This document shows positions 1 through 8,859 of a stretch of 49,344 bases of DNA, piece by piece; position 1 is the stretch's first letter, and every line of letters begins with the position of its first letter. The position numbers and the translations under genes are program-made. Below the pieces are notes generated by a model, which made no database searches, was not told the DNA's origin, and saw nothing but the letters and a program-made list of their open reading frames with translations. Origin of the DNA: Candidatus Heritagella gallinarum (GTDB lineage: Bacteria; Bacillota; Clostridia; Oscillospirales; Acutalibacteraceae); the NCBI GenBank assembly GCA_904394685.1, contig CAJFNK010000048.1, positions 1 to 49,344 of the forward strand, given 5' to 3'.

Positions 1-1984
1 CGGTATGGGTCTGGAGCGTCTGGCCTGCATCATGCAGAACGTGGACAACCTGTTCCTGGTGGATACCGTGCAGAACATCATGAAGCATATCTGCAAAATC
101 GCTGGTATCACCTATGGTGAGGATAAGAAGAAGGACATTTCCCTGCGTGTGATCACCGACCACATCCGCAGCACCACCTTTATGATTGGCGACGGCGTGA
201 TGCCGAGCAACGAGGGCAGAGGCTATGTGCTCCGCCGTCTGCTCCGCCGTGCTGCCCGTCATGGACGTCTGCTGGGGATTAACCACACGTTCCTCTCTGA
301 GGTAGCGGAAACGGTGATCGCTGAGAACCGCTCGGCCTATCCCGAACTGGAAGAAAAGCGTGATATGATTCTCAAGCTGATTCGTGTGGAGGAGGAGAGC
401 TTTGCCAAAACCATCGATAAGGGTCTGCAAATGCTCAATGACCTCATTGACGAGAACTTTGCCGGCGACCTCTCTGACAAGGCTGTTGCCCGTGTGCTTT
501 CCGGCGAAGATGCTTTCAAGCTGTATGATACTTTTGGATTCCCGCTGGATTTGACCCGTGAAATTCTGGCGGAGAAGAATACCAGTATTGATGAGGAGCG
601 TTTCCAGGAGCTGATGAAAGAGCAGCGGGAGCGTGCCCGTGATGCCCGCAAGAACGCTGGCGCCGATGCTTGGGAAGGCGAGAGCAACGTGCTCGAAGGT
701 CTGCCCGCTACCGAGTTTGTGGGTTATGAGAGCATGAGCTGCAAAGCCAAGATTCTGGCTATTGTGAAGGACGGCCAGCGTGCCGACAGCGTTGTGGGCG
801 GCGAAGAAGCCATACTGGTACTGGATCGTACCGCTTTTTATGCGGAGAGCGGCGGACAGGTAGGCGATACCGGCGTGATTTCCGACGCAGACGCCGACCT
901 GCATGTGCTGAATACCACCAAGAACCATGGCGGCGTATATCTGCATGAAATCATGGCGGCTGCCGGTGCTGTGGAAGTGGGTGACGAAGTAGAAGTACAG
1001 GTCAATGTAGACCGCCGTGCATCCATCATGCGGAACCACACTGCTGCCCACCTGTTACAGGCTGCTCTGCGTGAAGTCCTGGGCACCCATGTAGAACAGG
1101 CCGGTCAGCTGGTCAATGGCGAGCATGTGCGCTTTGACTTCACCCATTTCTCCGCCCTCACCACCGAGGAGCTGGCCAAGGTGGAAGCCAAGGTCAATGA
1201 GGAAATCCTCAAAGCTGTGCCGGTAGAAATGAAAGAGATGCCCATTGAAGAAGCCAAGAAGCTGGGCGCTATGGCTCTGTTTGGAGAAAAATACGGCGAT
1301 ATCGTCCGGGTTGTCAGTGTTGACGATGGATTCTCCCGTGAGTTCTGCGGCGGTACCCATGTGAGCAACACCGCCCGTCTGGGCCTGTTTAAAATTGTCA
1401 GCGAGTCCTCTGTGGCTGCCGGTGTTCGCCGTATCGAGGGTGTGACCGGTGTGGGGACGCTTGCCATGATTCAAAATGCCCTGCACAGCATCCATGAAAC
1501 AGCAGCTGCTCTCAAAGTGAACAATCCTGCCGATCTGGCAAATAAAGCGCAGCAGATGAGTGCAGAATTGAAGGAAAAAGACCGCACTATCGAAACCCTG
1601 AACGCAAAACTCGCTTCTCATCAGGCAAACAATCTGTTGAATTCTGCCCGTGATGTAAAGGGCGTACAGGTGATTTCCGCCATCTTTAAGAATATTGATG
1701 CCGGTTCCCTGCGCACCATGTGTGATAAGCTCCGTGATGCCCGTCCCAATATGGTGGCCATTTTGATTTCCGCTCAGGAGGATAAGGCCAATATTGCCGT
1801 CAGCGTGGGTAAAGAGGCACAGGGCAAGGGCCTGAATGCTGGTAAAATTGTCCGTGAGGTAGCTAAGGTAGCAGGCGGCAACGGCGGCGGTAAGCCCGAT
1901 TTTGCTATGGCCGGTACCAAAGATGTTACCAAGCTGGATGATGCTCTGCAAGCTGGCGATGAGATTATCGGCAATATGATGTAA
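1..1984 (+). CDS. alaS: Alanine--tRNA ligase, C-terminal part (5' end outside window)
   Basis: Charges tRNA-Ala with alanine in the cytoplasm and hydrolyses Ser/Gly-tRNA-Ala. The frame is open to the window edge and begins with the class II motif 3 region (GMGLERL), so roughly 220-240 N-terminal residues with motifs 1 and 2 are missing. Visible parts in order: the rest of the aminoacylation/tRNA-recognition domain (DHIRSTTFMIGDGVMPSNEG), the editing domain with zinc ligands HTAAH and CGGTH, a coiled-coil stretch, and the C-terminal DHHA1-type domain with GGNGGGKPDFA. The stop is TAA. Nothing looks damaged; the truncation is only the window boundary. Confidence 0.97.
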   Translation, partial: GMGLERLACIMQNVDNLFLVDTVQNIMKHICKIAGITYGEDKKKDISLRVITDHIRSTTFMIGDGVMPSNEGRGYVLRRLLRRAARHGRLLGINHTFLSEVAETVIAENRSAYPELEEKRDMILKLIRVEEESFAKTIDKGLQMLNDLIDENFAGDLSDKAVARVLSGEDAFKLYDTFGFPLDLTREILAEKNTSIDEERFQELMKEQRERARDARKNAGADAWEGESNVLEGLPATEFVGYESMSCKAKILAIVKDGQRADSVVGGEEAILVLDRTAFYAESGGQVGDTGVISDADADLHVLNTTKNHGGVYLHEIMAAAGAVEVGDEVEVQVNVDRRASIMRNHTAAHLLQAALREVLGTHVEQAGQLVNGEHVRFDFTHFSALTTEELAKVEAKVNEEILKAVPVEMKEMPIEEAKKLGAMALFGEKYGDIVRVVSVDDGFSREFCGGTHVSNTARLGLFKIVSESSVAAGVRRIEGVTGVGTLAMIQNALHSIHETAAALKVNNPADLANKAQQMSAELKEKDRTIETLNAKLASHQANNLLNSARDVKGVQVISAIFKNIDAGSLRTMCDKLRDARPNMVAILISAQEDKANIAVSVGKEAQGKGLNAGKIVREVAKVAGGNGGGKPDFAMAGTKDVTKLDDALQAGDEIIGNMM

Positions 1985-1996
1985 TCTGGTTTTCAG

Positions 1997-2063
1997 CCTT
2001 CCCGCTGAGGGAAGGGTTCGATATACGGCTGGAGAAAGTTTGGGCGCACCTCTCCGTGCGCCC
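1997..2063 (+). terminator. Two stem-loops after alaS
   Basis: CCTTCCC/GGGAAGG (1997-2003 with 2009-2015) and GGGCGCAC/GTGCGCCC (2042-2049 with 2056-2063) can both fold. Neither is followed by a run of T, so they may mark the end of the alaS transcript only weakly, or serve as 3' end stabilisers. Confidence 0.35.
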
Positions 2064-2085
2064 CCTATCACCAGTGCCGGAAAGC

Positions 2086-2114
2086 TTGAGATTTATTTGG
2101 GAATATGCTACAAT
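2086..2114 (+). promoter_or_regulatory. Sigma-A type promoter for the HIT gene
   Basis: TTGAGA (2086-2091), 17 bp spacer, TACAAT (2109-2114). It lies 38 bp before the HIT start codon and after the alaS stem-loops. Confidence 0.6.
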
Positions 2115-2151
2115 AAATAGTGGCGAATGAAGATGTAAAGGAGGCGTTTCC

Positions 2152-2490
2152 ATGGACTGCATTTTCTGTAAAATTGCAAATGGGGAGATTCCCAGCAAAA
2201 AGGCCTATGAGGATGACCAGATTTTGGCATTTTATGATTTGGACCCGCAGGCACCGGTTCATATCCTGCTGATTCCCAAGAATCATATTTCTTCTGCCAA
2301 TGAGCTGACAGAAGAAAACAGCAAGGTGGTTTCCCATATTTTCGTGGTGGCTGCCAAATTGGCAAAGGAACTGGGGCTGGAGAAAGGCTACCGTATTGTC
2401 AACAACTGCGGAGAAGATGGCGGACAGACTGTCCAGCATCTGCATTTCCACCTGTTGGGTGGCCGTTCCATGAAGTGGCCTCCCGGCTGA
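2152..2490 (+). CDS. HIT family nucleotide-binding protein (HinT-like)
   Basis: Histidine triad protein, normally a small purine nucleoside phosphoramidase acting on AMP-linked substrates in the cytoplasm. The protein starts with the typical Cys-x-x-Cys-like segment (DCIFCKIANGEIPS) and ends with the triad HLHFH followed by LLGGR. At 112 residues it has the usual length. The start has a strong ribosome binding site (AAAGGAGG about 7 bases upstream). It sits between alaS and a phosphoribosyltransferase gene, with its own likely promoter. Confidence 0.92.
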   Translation: MDCIFCKIANGEIPSKKAYEDDQILAFYDLDPQAPVHILLIPKNHISSANELTEENSKVVSHIFVVAAKLAKELGLEKGYRIVNNCGEDGGQTVQHLHFHLLGGRSMKWPPG

Positions 2491-2549
2491 TGGCCGTTAA
2501 TAAAGAATTGATTGAATGTTGAATGAATCCTCAGGGAGTGAATACTGCA

Positions 2550-3116
2550 ATGGCAGAGTTAATTACAAAAGAAGATGGCCGCCAGTACTATCGTATGGAC
2601 ATTGCCGGGTGCGTACGGGATCTCCCGATTTGCCCGATCAGTGACTCGGTAGACATTGCCGGTTTTGTGATGTTTGGCGATGTAGAAATCACCGAGCGTG
2701 CGGCGGAAGAACTGCTCAAGCGTTCTCCAGAACACGACGTGGTGGTAACCGCTGAGAGTAAGGGAATCCCGCTTTGCTATGAGATGGCACGTCAGGGAGG
2801 CCGCCGGTATGTGGTTGCCCGTAAGGGAATCAAAGCCTATATGCGTAACCCCATCCATGTGGAGGTCAAGTCTATTACCACCGATCATGTGCAGAAGCTG
2901 TATTTGTCGGAAGAAGACCGGGAAGCCATTCAGGGCAAACGTGTCCTGATTGTGGATGATGTGATTAGCACCGGAGAATCTCTGGAAGCGATGGAAGCGC
3001 TGGTGGAGAAATTCGGTGGAAATATCGTAGGCAGAGCTACGGTGTTGGCGGAGGGTGATGCTGCGGAACGGGATGATATTATTTTCCTGGAACCCTTGCC
3101 CTTGTTTTTTAAATAA
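2550..3116 (+). CDS. Phosphoribosyltransferase family protein (adenine PRTase-like)
   Basis: A type I PRPP-dependent transferase, probably purine salvage (base + PRPP to nucleotide). The PRPP-binding loop is clear (RVLIVDDVISTGES, around residues 131-144), and an upstream segment TAESKGIPLCYEMARQ matches clostridial proteins usually labelled adenine or xanthine PRTase. I place the start at 2550, preceded by AGGGAG at suitable distance, rather than at 2523, which has no good site. Length is then 188 residues. Which base it uses cannot be told from sequence reading alone. Confidence 0.85.
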   Translation: MAELITKEDGRQYYRMDIAGCVRDLPICPISDSVDIAGFVMFGDVEITERAAEELLKRSPEHDVVVTAESKGIPLCYEMARQGGRRYVVARKGIKAYMRNPIHVEVKSITTDHVQKLYLSEEDREAIQGKRVLIVDDVISTGESLEAMEALVEKFGGNIVGRATVLAEGDAAERDDIIFLEPLPLFFK

Positions 3117-3157
3117 TACTACCGCCTGAAATTCTCTGACGGATAGGAGCATGATTC

Positions 3158-5203
3158 ATGAAGCGGCCGTTTGCGTGTGTAGGATTTACCCTTTTACTCT
3201 CGCTGACGGCTGCTATTTTTTGTATTGGAGAATATTCCCTTTGGATTGCGGGAGGATTTTTGGCGGCGTTTGTGGTGTCCATGTTCTTTCCCAGTTTGCG
3301 TCTGGTAAAAGTGGTGCCGCTCACGCTGGCAGTCGCTGCCCTTTCCTTTTTCTGGTTTTCTACTTTTGTCCCGCAGTTTTCCAAAATGGACGTTTATGAT
3401 GGGCAGGATTTGCTGGTGACAGCCAGAATTACAGAACGCCCAGAAGATAACGGGCGTAACTTCATTTATATAGCCGAAGTGATGGAAGCGGAAGATTTAG
3501 ATGGAGAAAAGGTGGAAATTCCCGGAAAAGTGAGGGTGACCGCTCAAAACGCATTGGCAGCAGATGCGTATGATTCTTTTTCGGGGAAAATCCACCTCTA
3601 TTTGCCAGAAGAAACCATTCGTCCGTATTATGCTGCTCATGGGATTACGGTATCAGCCTTTCTTTATGAATATGAGGGCGTTTCCATAGAGCGATGTGAC
3701 GAAAAGCCATGGCAATATGCTTTTCTTCTGGCCCGTGACAGGATGGAGGATGTGTTGTTCTCGCTTTTGCCCGAACGGGAAGCCGGGTTGGTGAGTGGGA
3801 TTGTATTGGGAGACAGAAGCCGAATTCCCGAAGATCTCGAAACCAGTTTTCGTATGGCAGGCGTGTCCCATTTGCTGGCGGTTTCGGGCTTACATCTTTC
3901 GGTGCTGATTCAGGCGATTTTGTGGCTGTTGCAGGCAATGCGGATTCCCCGCAGGGTTTGCTGTGCTCTTACCATTCCTGTGGTGTTGGGCTTTATGGCA
4001 CTGACCGGGTTCTCGTATTCTGTTTTGAGAAGTGGCTTGATGTTTCTTCTGTATCTGATTGCAGAATTGATTGAAAGAAAACCGGATGGCCTGAATTCTC
4101 TGGGCGTTGCAGCGTTTCTCATCTGTCTGGGAAATCCTTTTGCAGTAGGAGATATCGGCTTCCTGCTTTCTTTTTTCTCCACTTTGGGAATCCAGCTGTT
4201 TTATCCCGGACTGTCCAGATGGTTTCGTTCCCGGTTTCCCATGCGCCTGACCGTCACCCGCTCCGGGAAAGTTCTGCAATACATTTGTGATTCTGTTTCA
4301 CTCACAATGGCATCGTCGATTTTTACCGTCCCAATTTGTATTTTTTCTTTTGGAACCTTTTCAGTATTGGCGGTTTTCTCCAACTTGTTACTGGTATTTC
4401 CAGGAACCGCTTTGCTGATTTCAGGCGCAGTCACGGTTCTGCTGGGGCTGGTTTGTCTTCCGGCGGCGTCTCCGGCAGGGCTTGTGGCGGGGCTGCTTGC
4501 ACGATATGAGGATGTGGTCAGTTCGCTTTTATCCAACGTTCCTTATGCGGTGGTTGGCGCATCTTATTCTTTTGTATATCTTTGGATCGCTTTGCTATTG
4601 TTTCTGGTTGGCATTTGCCTGATGATGAAGAACCGGAGAAAGCTGTTGCCCAAAGCAGTGGCTATATCGCTGGCAGGTCTGATTGTTGGTTTAGCGGCAC
4701 ATTGTTATTTCTTTGGCTCCAGCGTGTCGATTGAATCTTTTTATTATGATGGGAAAATTTGCGTTCTGGCCTCTAAAGGTGGCAGAGGGGCTGTATTGTG
4801 GGGCGGTCCTCTGGACAGTTATCAGCTGGCTTCCCATTGTGTCAATCATCTCGATTACGAATATGGGATGTCGGAAGAATCCGGCGAGATTTGGGAGGAC
4901 TGTCTAGCGGTTTCCGGATACAGCGAAGACGCTTGTTTTCTGACCGTATACGGTGTTACGATACTGGTGTGTGAAGAAAACTGTGATGCGGCAGAGATTC
5001 CAGAAGATTGGCGCTCTCCGGACTATTTGTGGTTGTTGGGAACACTCGAAAACCCAGAGCTTCTTTCGCCGGAAACGGCAATTATACTGGATGAAGAAAG
5101 CCAGGAGTTTGGATTTGACAAGATGATGGTTACAGAACGATATGGATATTTTGTGATTACCTGTTCGCCGGAAGGGGAAGCCAGGATTGGAAGGGGGATG
5201 TAA
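3158..5203 (+). CDS. comEC: ComEC/Rec2-type DNA uptake channel with degenerate C-terminal domain
   Basis: Integral membrane protein expected to carry single-stranded DNA across the membrane during natural transformation. Order: N-terminal membrane segments (about 1-70), a DUF4131/OB-like extracellular part (about 75-200), then the polytopic Competence domain starting near VSGIVLGDRSRIP and LLAVSGLHLSVL (about 210-490). The final 165 residues occupy the place of the metallo-beta-lactamase-like domain, but neither the DVGQGD segment nor the HxHxDH metal motif is there. At 681 residues it is shorter than most ComEC proteins. GGAG lies 8 bases before the ATG. It is immediately followed by holA (1-base gap), a common clostridial order. 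Confidence 0.9.
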   Translation: MKRPFACVGFTLLLSLTAAIFCIGEYSLWIAGGFLAAFVVSMFFPSLRLVKVVPLTLAVAALSFFWFSTFVPQFSKMDVYDGQDLLVTARITERPEDNGRNFIYIAEVMEAEDLDGEKVEIPGKVRVTAQNALAADAYDSFSGKIHLYLPEETIRPYYAAHGITVSAFLYEYEGVSIERCDEKPWQYAFLLARDRMEDVLFSLLPEREAGLVSGIVLGDRSRIPEDLETSFRMAGVSHLLAVSGLHLSVLIQAILWLLQAMRIPRRVCCALTIPVVLGFMALTGFSYSVLRSGLMFLLYLIAELIERKPDGLNSLGVAAFLICLGNPFAVGDIGFLLSFFSTLGIQLFYPGLSRWFRSRFPMRLTVTRSGKVLQYICDSVSLTMASSIFTVPICIFSFGTFSVLAVFSNLLLVFPGTALLISGAVTVLLGLVCLPAASPAGLVAGLLARYEDVVSSLLSNVPYAVVGASYSFVYLWIALLLFLVGICLMMKNRRKLLPKAVAISLAGLIVGLAAHCYFFGSSVSIESFYYDGKICVLASKGGRGAVLWGGPLDSYQLASHCVNHLDYEYGMSEESGEIWEDCLAVSGYSEDACFLTVYGVTILVCEENCDAAEIPEDWRSPDYLWLLGTLENPELLSPETAIILDEESQEFGFDKMMVTERYGYFVITCSPEGEARIGRGM

Positions 5204-5204
5204 C

Positions 5205-6260
5205 ATGCCGCAAATGGCAGAAGCAGATTTTAAAAGGCATATGGAGTCGGGTCCTTTGTCGGGGTTGTATCTGTTATATGGAGAGGAAAAATATCTGGTA
5301 AGGCGAAACGCCCGAAAGTTAATCCGAAAAGTGACGGCCGAATTGCCGTTTCCCGATTTTAACTTTCAACGCTTTGATGGTACGGCTTCCGTAGACGATA
5401 TCGCAGCAGCGGTTGAATCGCTCCCTTTTATGGCAGAGCAAAAGTGTGTTGCAGTGTCAGACTTGGCACCGGACAGCCTTCGGGCTTCGGATTATTCCAA
5501 ATGGCAGGAGCTGCTGGCGGGAGTGCCGGAATCCACCGTGCTAGTCATTTATCAGCCGAATACCAATCCCGAAAAAAAGGCGACACGTTGGAATGCCCTG
5601 CTCAAGCTGGCGGGAAAATATGGCAGGACGGTTTCCTTTGCCCACCGGGAAGGGGCAGAGCTGGAAAAATGGCTCTGTGCGGAAGCCTCCAAAAAATCCT
5701 GTACGATTTCCCGGCGTGACGCACGGAAGATGGTGGAGCTGTGCGGGGAAGATATGCAGTCCCTCCATAATGAGATACAGAAGCTGTGTGCTTATGTGAT
5801 GCAGGGGGAAATTTCGGGAGAACTGATCGAAAAAATGGTGGCCAGGCGCACCGAAACCACTGTGTTTATGCTTTCCCGTGCGCTGGTAGCGGGAGAATAC
5901 AACCGGGCCTATCAGCTTTTAGATCAGATGTTTTATCAGAATGAGGAGCCGATTACGGTGCTGGCAGTGTTGTCGTCGGCTTTTGTTGACATGTACCGGG
6001 TGCGCTCTGCTGTGCAAAGCGGCGCCAGAGTAACGGATTTGGCGCAAAGCTTTGCCGGGGAGTATAAGGGCAGAGAGTTTCGGCTGCGAAATGCAGAGCG
6101 GGAGGTCAAGCGGCTTTCCACCGAGCAGCTTCGGCAGATTTTGTCCGAGCTTTTGCGAACAGATCTGGCGCTGAAAAGCTCCCGCACAGAGAGCCGGATT
6201 TTGCTGGAAGAAATGATAGCCCGGATAATGGTAATTACGGCAAAGGGGAGACAGGATTGA
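5205..6260 (+). CDS. holA: DNA polymerase III delta subunit
   Basis: Clamp-loader delta subunit, which opens the sliding clamp. The start ATG at 5205 has GAAGGGGG just upstream; a TTG further upstream (5187) overlaps the comEC end and is less likely. The N-terminal LYLLYGEEKYLVRR segment and the C-terminal helical region with LKSSRTESRILLEEMI match HolA proteins; as usual for delta, no functional Walker A is present. Length is 351 residues, normal for the family. It overlaps the next gene by 4 bases. Confidence 0.92.
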   Translation: MPQMAEADFKRHMESGPLSGLYLLYGEEKYLVRRNARKLIRKVTAELPFPDFNFQRFDGTASVDDIAAAVESLPFMAEQKCVAVSDLAPDSLRASDYSKWQELLAGVPESTVLVIYQPNTNPEKKATRWNALLKLAGKYGRTVSFAHREGAELEKWLCAEASKKSCTISRRDARKMVELCGEDMQSLHNEIQKLCAYVMQGEISGELIEKMVARRTETTVFMLSRALVAGEYNRAYQLLDQMFYQNEEPITVLAVLSSAFVDMYRVRSAVQSGARVTDLAQSFAGEYKGREFRLRNAEREVKRLSTEQLRQILSELLRTDLALKSSRTESRILLEEMIARIMVITAKGRQD

Positions 6261-6850
6261 TACGAATAAAAGAAGCGGTCATTGTGGAGGGAAAGTATGA
6301 TAAAATCAAGCTGTCCTCCATTATCGATGGGCTGATTATCGAAACACATGGGTTTCAGATCTTTAAAGATCAGGAACAGATGGCTTTGCTGCGCCAGCTG
6401 GCGGCTACCAGAGGACTGCTGGTGCTGACAGACAGTGATGGGGCGGGATTTGTAATCCGAAATTATCTTACAGGCTGCATCCCCAAAAATCAGATTCGTC
6501 ACGCCTATATCCCCGATCTGTTCGGCAAGGAAAAGAGAAAACAGAAAGCCTCGAAAGAGGGGAAGCTGGGCGTTGAAGGGGTGCCGGCTTCGGTGATTCG
6601 TCAGGCGTTGGAACGGGCTGGCGTTTGCTGTGAGGAACAGGATTCCCCGCCAGAAAAAAAGGAGCCGATCACCAAGGCTGATTTGTTTGCAGCCGGGCTT
6701 TCGGGCGGAGAGGGCAGCAGCGAAAAGAGGATGCGGCTGCAAAAAAAGCTGTCGCTTCCCCAGCGCCTTTCTCCTAACGGGCTGTTACATATTCTCAATG
6801 CCATGATGAGCCGGGACGAGTTTTTTGAGATGATGGAAACCCTTGAATAG
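6257..6850 (+). CDS. Toprim protein, ribonuclease M5-like
   Basis: Likely a Toprim nuclease related to RNase M5 (5S rRNA maturation). Visible: the first acidic Toprim motif in IKEAVIVEGKYDKIKL, the second in LLVLTDSDGAG (DxD), and the following KQKASKEGKLGVEGVP segment typical of this clostridial M5-related group (DUF4093-type). The start is TTG overlapping the holA stop (TTGA), with AAAGGGGA upstream. At 197 residues it is close to RNase M5 length. True 5S processing activity is inferred only. Confidence 0.8.
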   Translation: MIRIKEAVIVEGKYDKIKLSSIIDGLIIETHGFQIFKDQEQMALLRQLAATRGLLVLTDSDGAGFVIRNYLTGCIPKNQIRHAYIPDLFGKEKRKQKASKEGKLGVEGVPASVIRQALERAGVCCEEQDSPPEKKEPITKADLFAAGLSGGEGSSEKRMRLQKKLSLPQRLSPNGLLHILNAMMSRDEFFEMMETLE

Positions 6851-6932
6851 CATTTCTGCCTTTTATGGCCGGAAGGCTCCAGAAGATTGATGATGGGTTG
6901 TCTATTCGGACACGAAAAGGAGGTTTCTTTCT

Positions 6933-7487
6933 ATGAAGCGTTGGAAAAAACGATGCCTGATAGCAGTGGGGACACTATTGCTGCTCGTGCTTGTATTATT
7001 CGGAATCCGAATGATTGCCGGGAGTGAACAGGTTTCGGATGATACGGGTTTTTATGAAGAAATCAGGCAGGAATATGAGATGCTGCCCCCTGTTTCAGAA
7101 CTGGAGAAAAATGGACAAGTTCGCTTCCAGTATTACAAAAAACGGGATCTGTTTTTTATCAGCGAAAGCTATACCATGCAGGTTCAGTATGCACAGGAGG
7201 ATTTTCAGTCACGGGTTGAGCAGCTGGAAAATCAGTTTGTATTTCAGCAGGAGCCGCTGGAAGACGGAAAGGCCCCGAAGTTTTCGATGGATGGGATTTC
7301 GTTTCGGATGCTTTCGATGGAACACTACGAAATGATGTATCCTCATCAGATGGTTTTTGTTGGGGTTTCGGAAGAAACCAGAGAAGTTATCTATATCGCT
7401 TTCTATGATGCCGATTTGGATCTCATCGACACCCCCTTCCCGGAATTTTTGCGGGAAACTTGTGGCTGGAATAAATTTATAAAATAA
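6933..7487 (+). CDS. Membrane-anchored protein of unknown function
   Basis: 184 residues. The N-terminus MKRWKKRCL is followed by one hydrophobic segment (about 9-29), so the rest is probably outside the membrane. No cysteine pair, repeat or catalytic motif is evident in the acidic, aromatic-rich remainder. AAAAGGAGG about 9 bases upstream fixes the start. It is followed by another unknown gene after a 62-base gap. I do not recognise the family. Confidence 0.75.
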   Translation: MKRWKKRCLIAVGTLLLLVLVLFGIRMIAGSEQVSDDTGFYEEIRQEYEMLPPVSELEKNGQVRFQYYKKRDLFFISESYTMQVQYAQEDFQSRVEQLENQFVFQQEPLEDGKAPKFSMDGISFRMLSMEHYEMMYPHQMVFVGVSEETREVIYIAFYDADLDLIDTPFPEFLRETCGWNKFIK

Positions 7488-7549
7488 AAATGTATTCCAA
7501 TGCAGGTACTGAAACAAATGAAAGATCAGGCTGGAACGAGGTGATTGCC

Positions 7550-7852
7550 ATGACAAAACTGGAAGAAAAATTTACGCAGGATTTACTGAGCCGGATTCAA
7601 AAAGCGGAACTTCTTGGAGTGAGAGGGAAGCGTCTGGCGGCGCAGGTGGAAAAAGACGGCGGCGTGCGGGTGATGCAGGAGCTGATCCGCCGGGAACGTC
7701 TTTCTGAATTGTTTGACGGGCTGGAAAAGGCTGGGCATTTGGAGCTTTCACCGGAAGCAGCTGTAACAGAATCTGCCTATGGGCAGCTGTTCAGCGACGA
7801 CGAGGTGAATTGGTGCTTTCAGCAGCTGTGTGATGCAGGATATTATTTTTAA
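7550..7852 (+). CDS. Small conserved-looking protein of unknown function
   Basis: 100 residues, soluble and mostly helical by appearance, no membrane segment. The sequence ends with a DDEVNWCFQQLCDAGYYF-type tail that I have a faint memory of in other Clostridia hypothetical proteins. I chose the ATG at 7550 because GAGGTG sits 5-10 bases upstream; the frame is open further upstream but has no better site. Function unknown. Confidence 0.7.
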   Translation: MTKLEEKFTQDLLSRIQKAELLGVRGKRLAAQVEKDGGVRVMQELIRRERLSELFDGLEKAGHLELSPEAAVTESAYGQLFSDDEVNWCFQQLCDAGYYF

Positions 7853-7867
7853 TCAAATGCTGTTTTG

Positions 7868-7903
7868 CAAACGGGCTTCCTTTTGGGGGCCTGTTTGTTT
7901 TTT
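7868..7903 (+). terminator. Rho-independent terminator
   Basis: CAAACGGGC (7868-7876) pairs with GCCTGTTTG (7889-7897, one G-T pair) and is followed by six T. It closes the unit ending with the 100-residue unknown gene. Confidence 0.75.
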
Positions 7904-7945
7904 GTTTAGAAAACGGGGGGCCTTTTTAGAATCTGCTTGTTTCCC

Positions 7946-7974
7946 TTGATTCTGCGTTCAGTTTTGAGTATCAT
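7946..7974 (+). promoter_or_regulatory. Sigma-A type promoter for pgeF
   Basis: TTGATT (7946-7951), 17 bp spacer, TATCAT (7969-7974), 33 bp before the pgeF start codon. Confidence 0.6.
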
Positions 7975-8007
7975 GAAAGAAAACGATTTGGAAAGGATTG
8001 CAAGTGG

Positions 8008-8859
8008 ATGAGAATTCATCATATGGAATATCAGGAAAAAAAAGGCGTGGGATATTTGGAGTTCCCCGCATTTTATCAATTTAATTGGGTTCGTCAGGCG
8101 TTTTCTACCCGCAAAGGCGGCGTGAGCGAGGGGGAGTTTTCCACCATGAACCTGAGCTTTGGCCGGGGGGATGACGACGAAACAGTGCGGGAGAACTATC
8201 GCCGCCTTTGTGCAGCGGTGGGGTTTGAGCCGGAGAGCCTGACGGCGTCTGCACAGGATCACCATACCGTGGTGCGGCGAGTTGGAAAAGAGGAACGGGG
8301 CGTGGGCATCTGGCGTCCCAAAGACCAACAAAGCGTAGACGGCCTGTGTACCAATGAGCCGGGTGTTACACTGGTTACCTATTATGCCGACTGTGTTCCG
8401 TTATATTTTATCGACCCCGAACACCGTGCCATTGGCCTGGCACATGCCGGTTGGCGTGGGACGGTGGCGCAGATGGGCAAGGTGATGACGCAGCGGATGC
8501 ACGAAGAATTTGGCAGCCGTCCCGAAGCCATGTTTGCGGCAGTTGGGCCGTCCATTGGGGTGTGCTGCTATGAAGTGGATGAGCCGGTGGCAAAGGAATT
8601 TCTGGCGCTGACTCATTTGCACCCAGAGGCATTTGTGTTCCCCAAGGAGGGCGGAAAATACCAGCTTGACTTGTGGGAGTGTAACCGGCAGGTGCTGTTG
8701 CATGCAGGAATCCCGGAAAGCCATATTTCGGTTGCCGGGGTATGTACCCAGTGCCATAGTGATTTATTGTTCTCCCACCGTGCGACAGGCGGCAAGCGTG
8801 GCGGGTTGGCGGCGTTTTTGGAAATCAAAGAGGAAAGAGGAGAACGGCATGGTGATTGA
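8008..8859 (+). CDS. pgeF: PgeF/YlmD-type multicopper-like (laccase-domain) protein
   Basis: Member of the Cu-oxidase_4 (DUF152) family, known as peptidoglycan editing factor in E. coli and as a zinc-dependent purine nucleoside phosphorylase in other bacteria. Family marks: FSTRKGGVSEG near the N-terminus, TYYADCVPLYF, GLAHAGWRGTV and the late CTQCHSDLLFSHR. The conserved His/Cys residues expected to bind zinc are present. 283 residues is normal. ATG is preceded by AAAGGA. The gene overlaps the next by 11 bases, suggesting translational coupling. Confidence 0.9.
   Translation: MRIHHMEYQEKKGVGYLEFPAFYQFNWVRQAFSTRKGGVSEGEFSTMNLSFGRGDDDETVRENYRRLCAAVGFEPESLTASAQDHHTVVRRVGKEERGVGIWRPKDQQSVDGLCTNEPGVTLVTYYADCVPLYFIDPEHRAIGLAHAGWRGTVAQMGKVMTQRMHEEFGSRPEAMFAAVGPSIGVCCYEVDEPVAKEFLALTHLHPEAFVFPKEGGKYQLDLWECNRQVLLHAGIPESHISVAGVCTQCHSDLLFSHRATGGKRGGLAAFLEIKEERGERHGD

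Noticed and set aside
1055-2071. Long - strand open frame (338 residues) across alaS
   Set aside because: Fully antisense to the recognisable alanyl-tRNA synthetase, no ribosome binding site, His/Gln-rich shadow composition.
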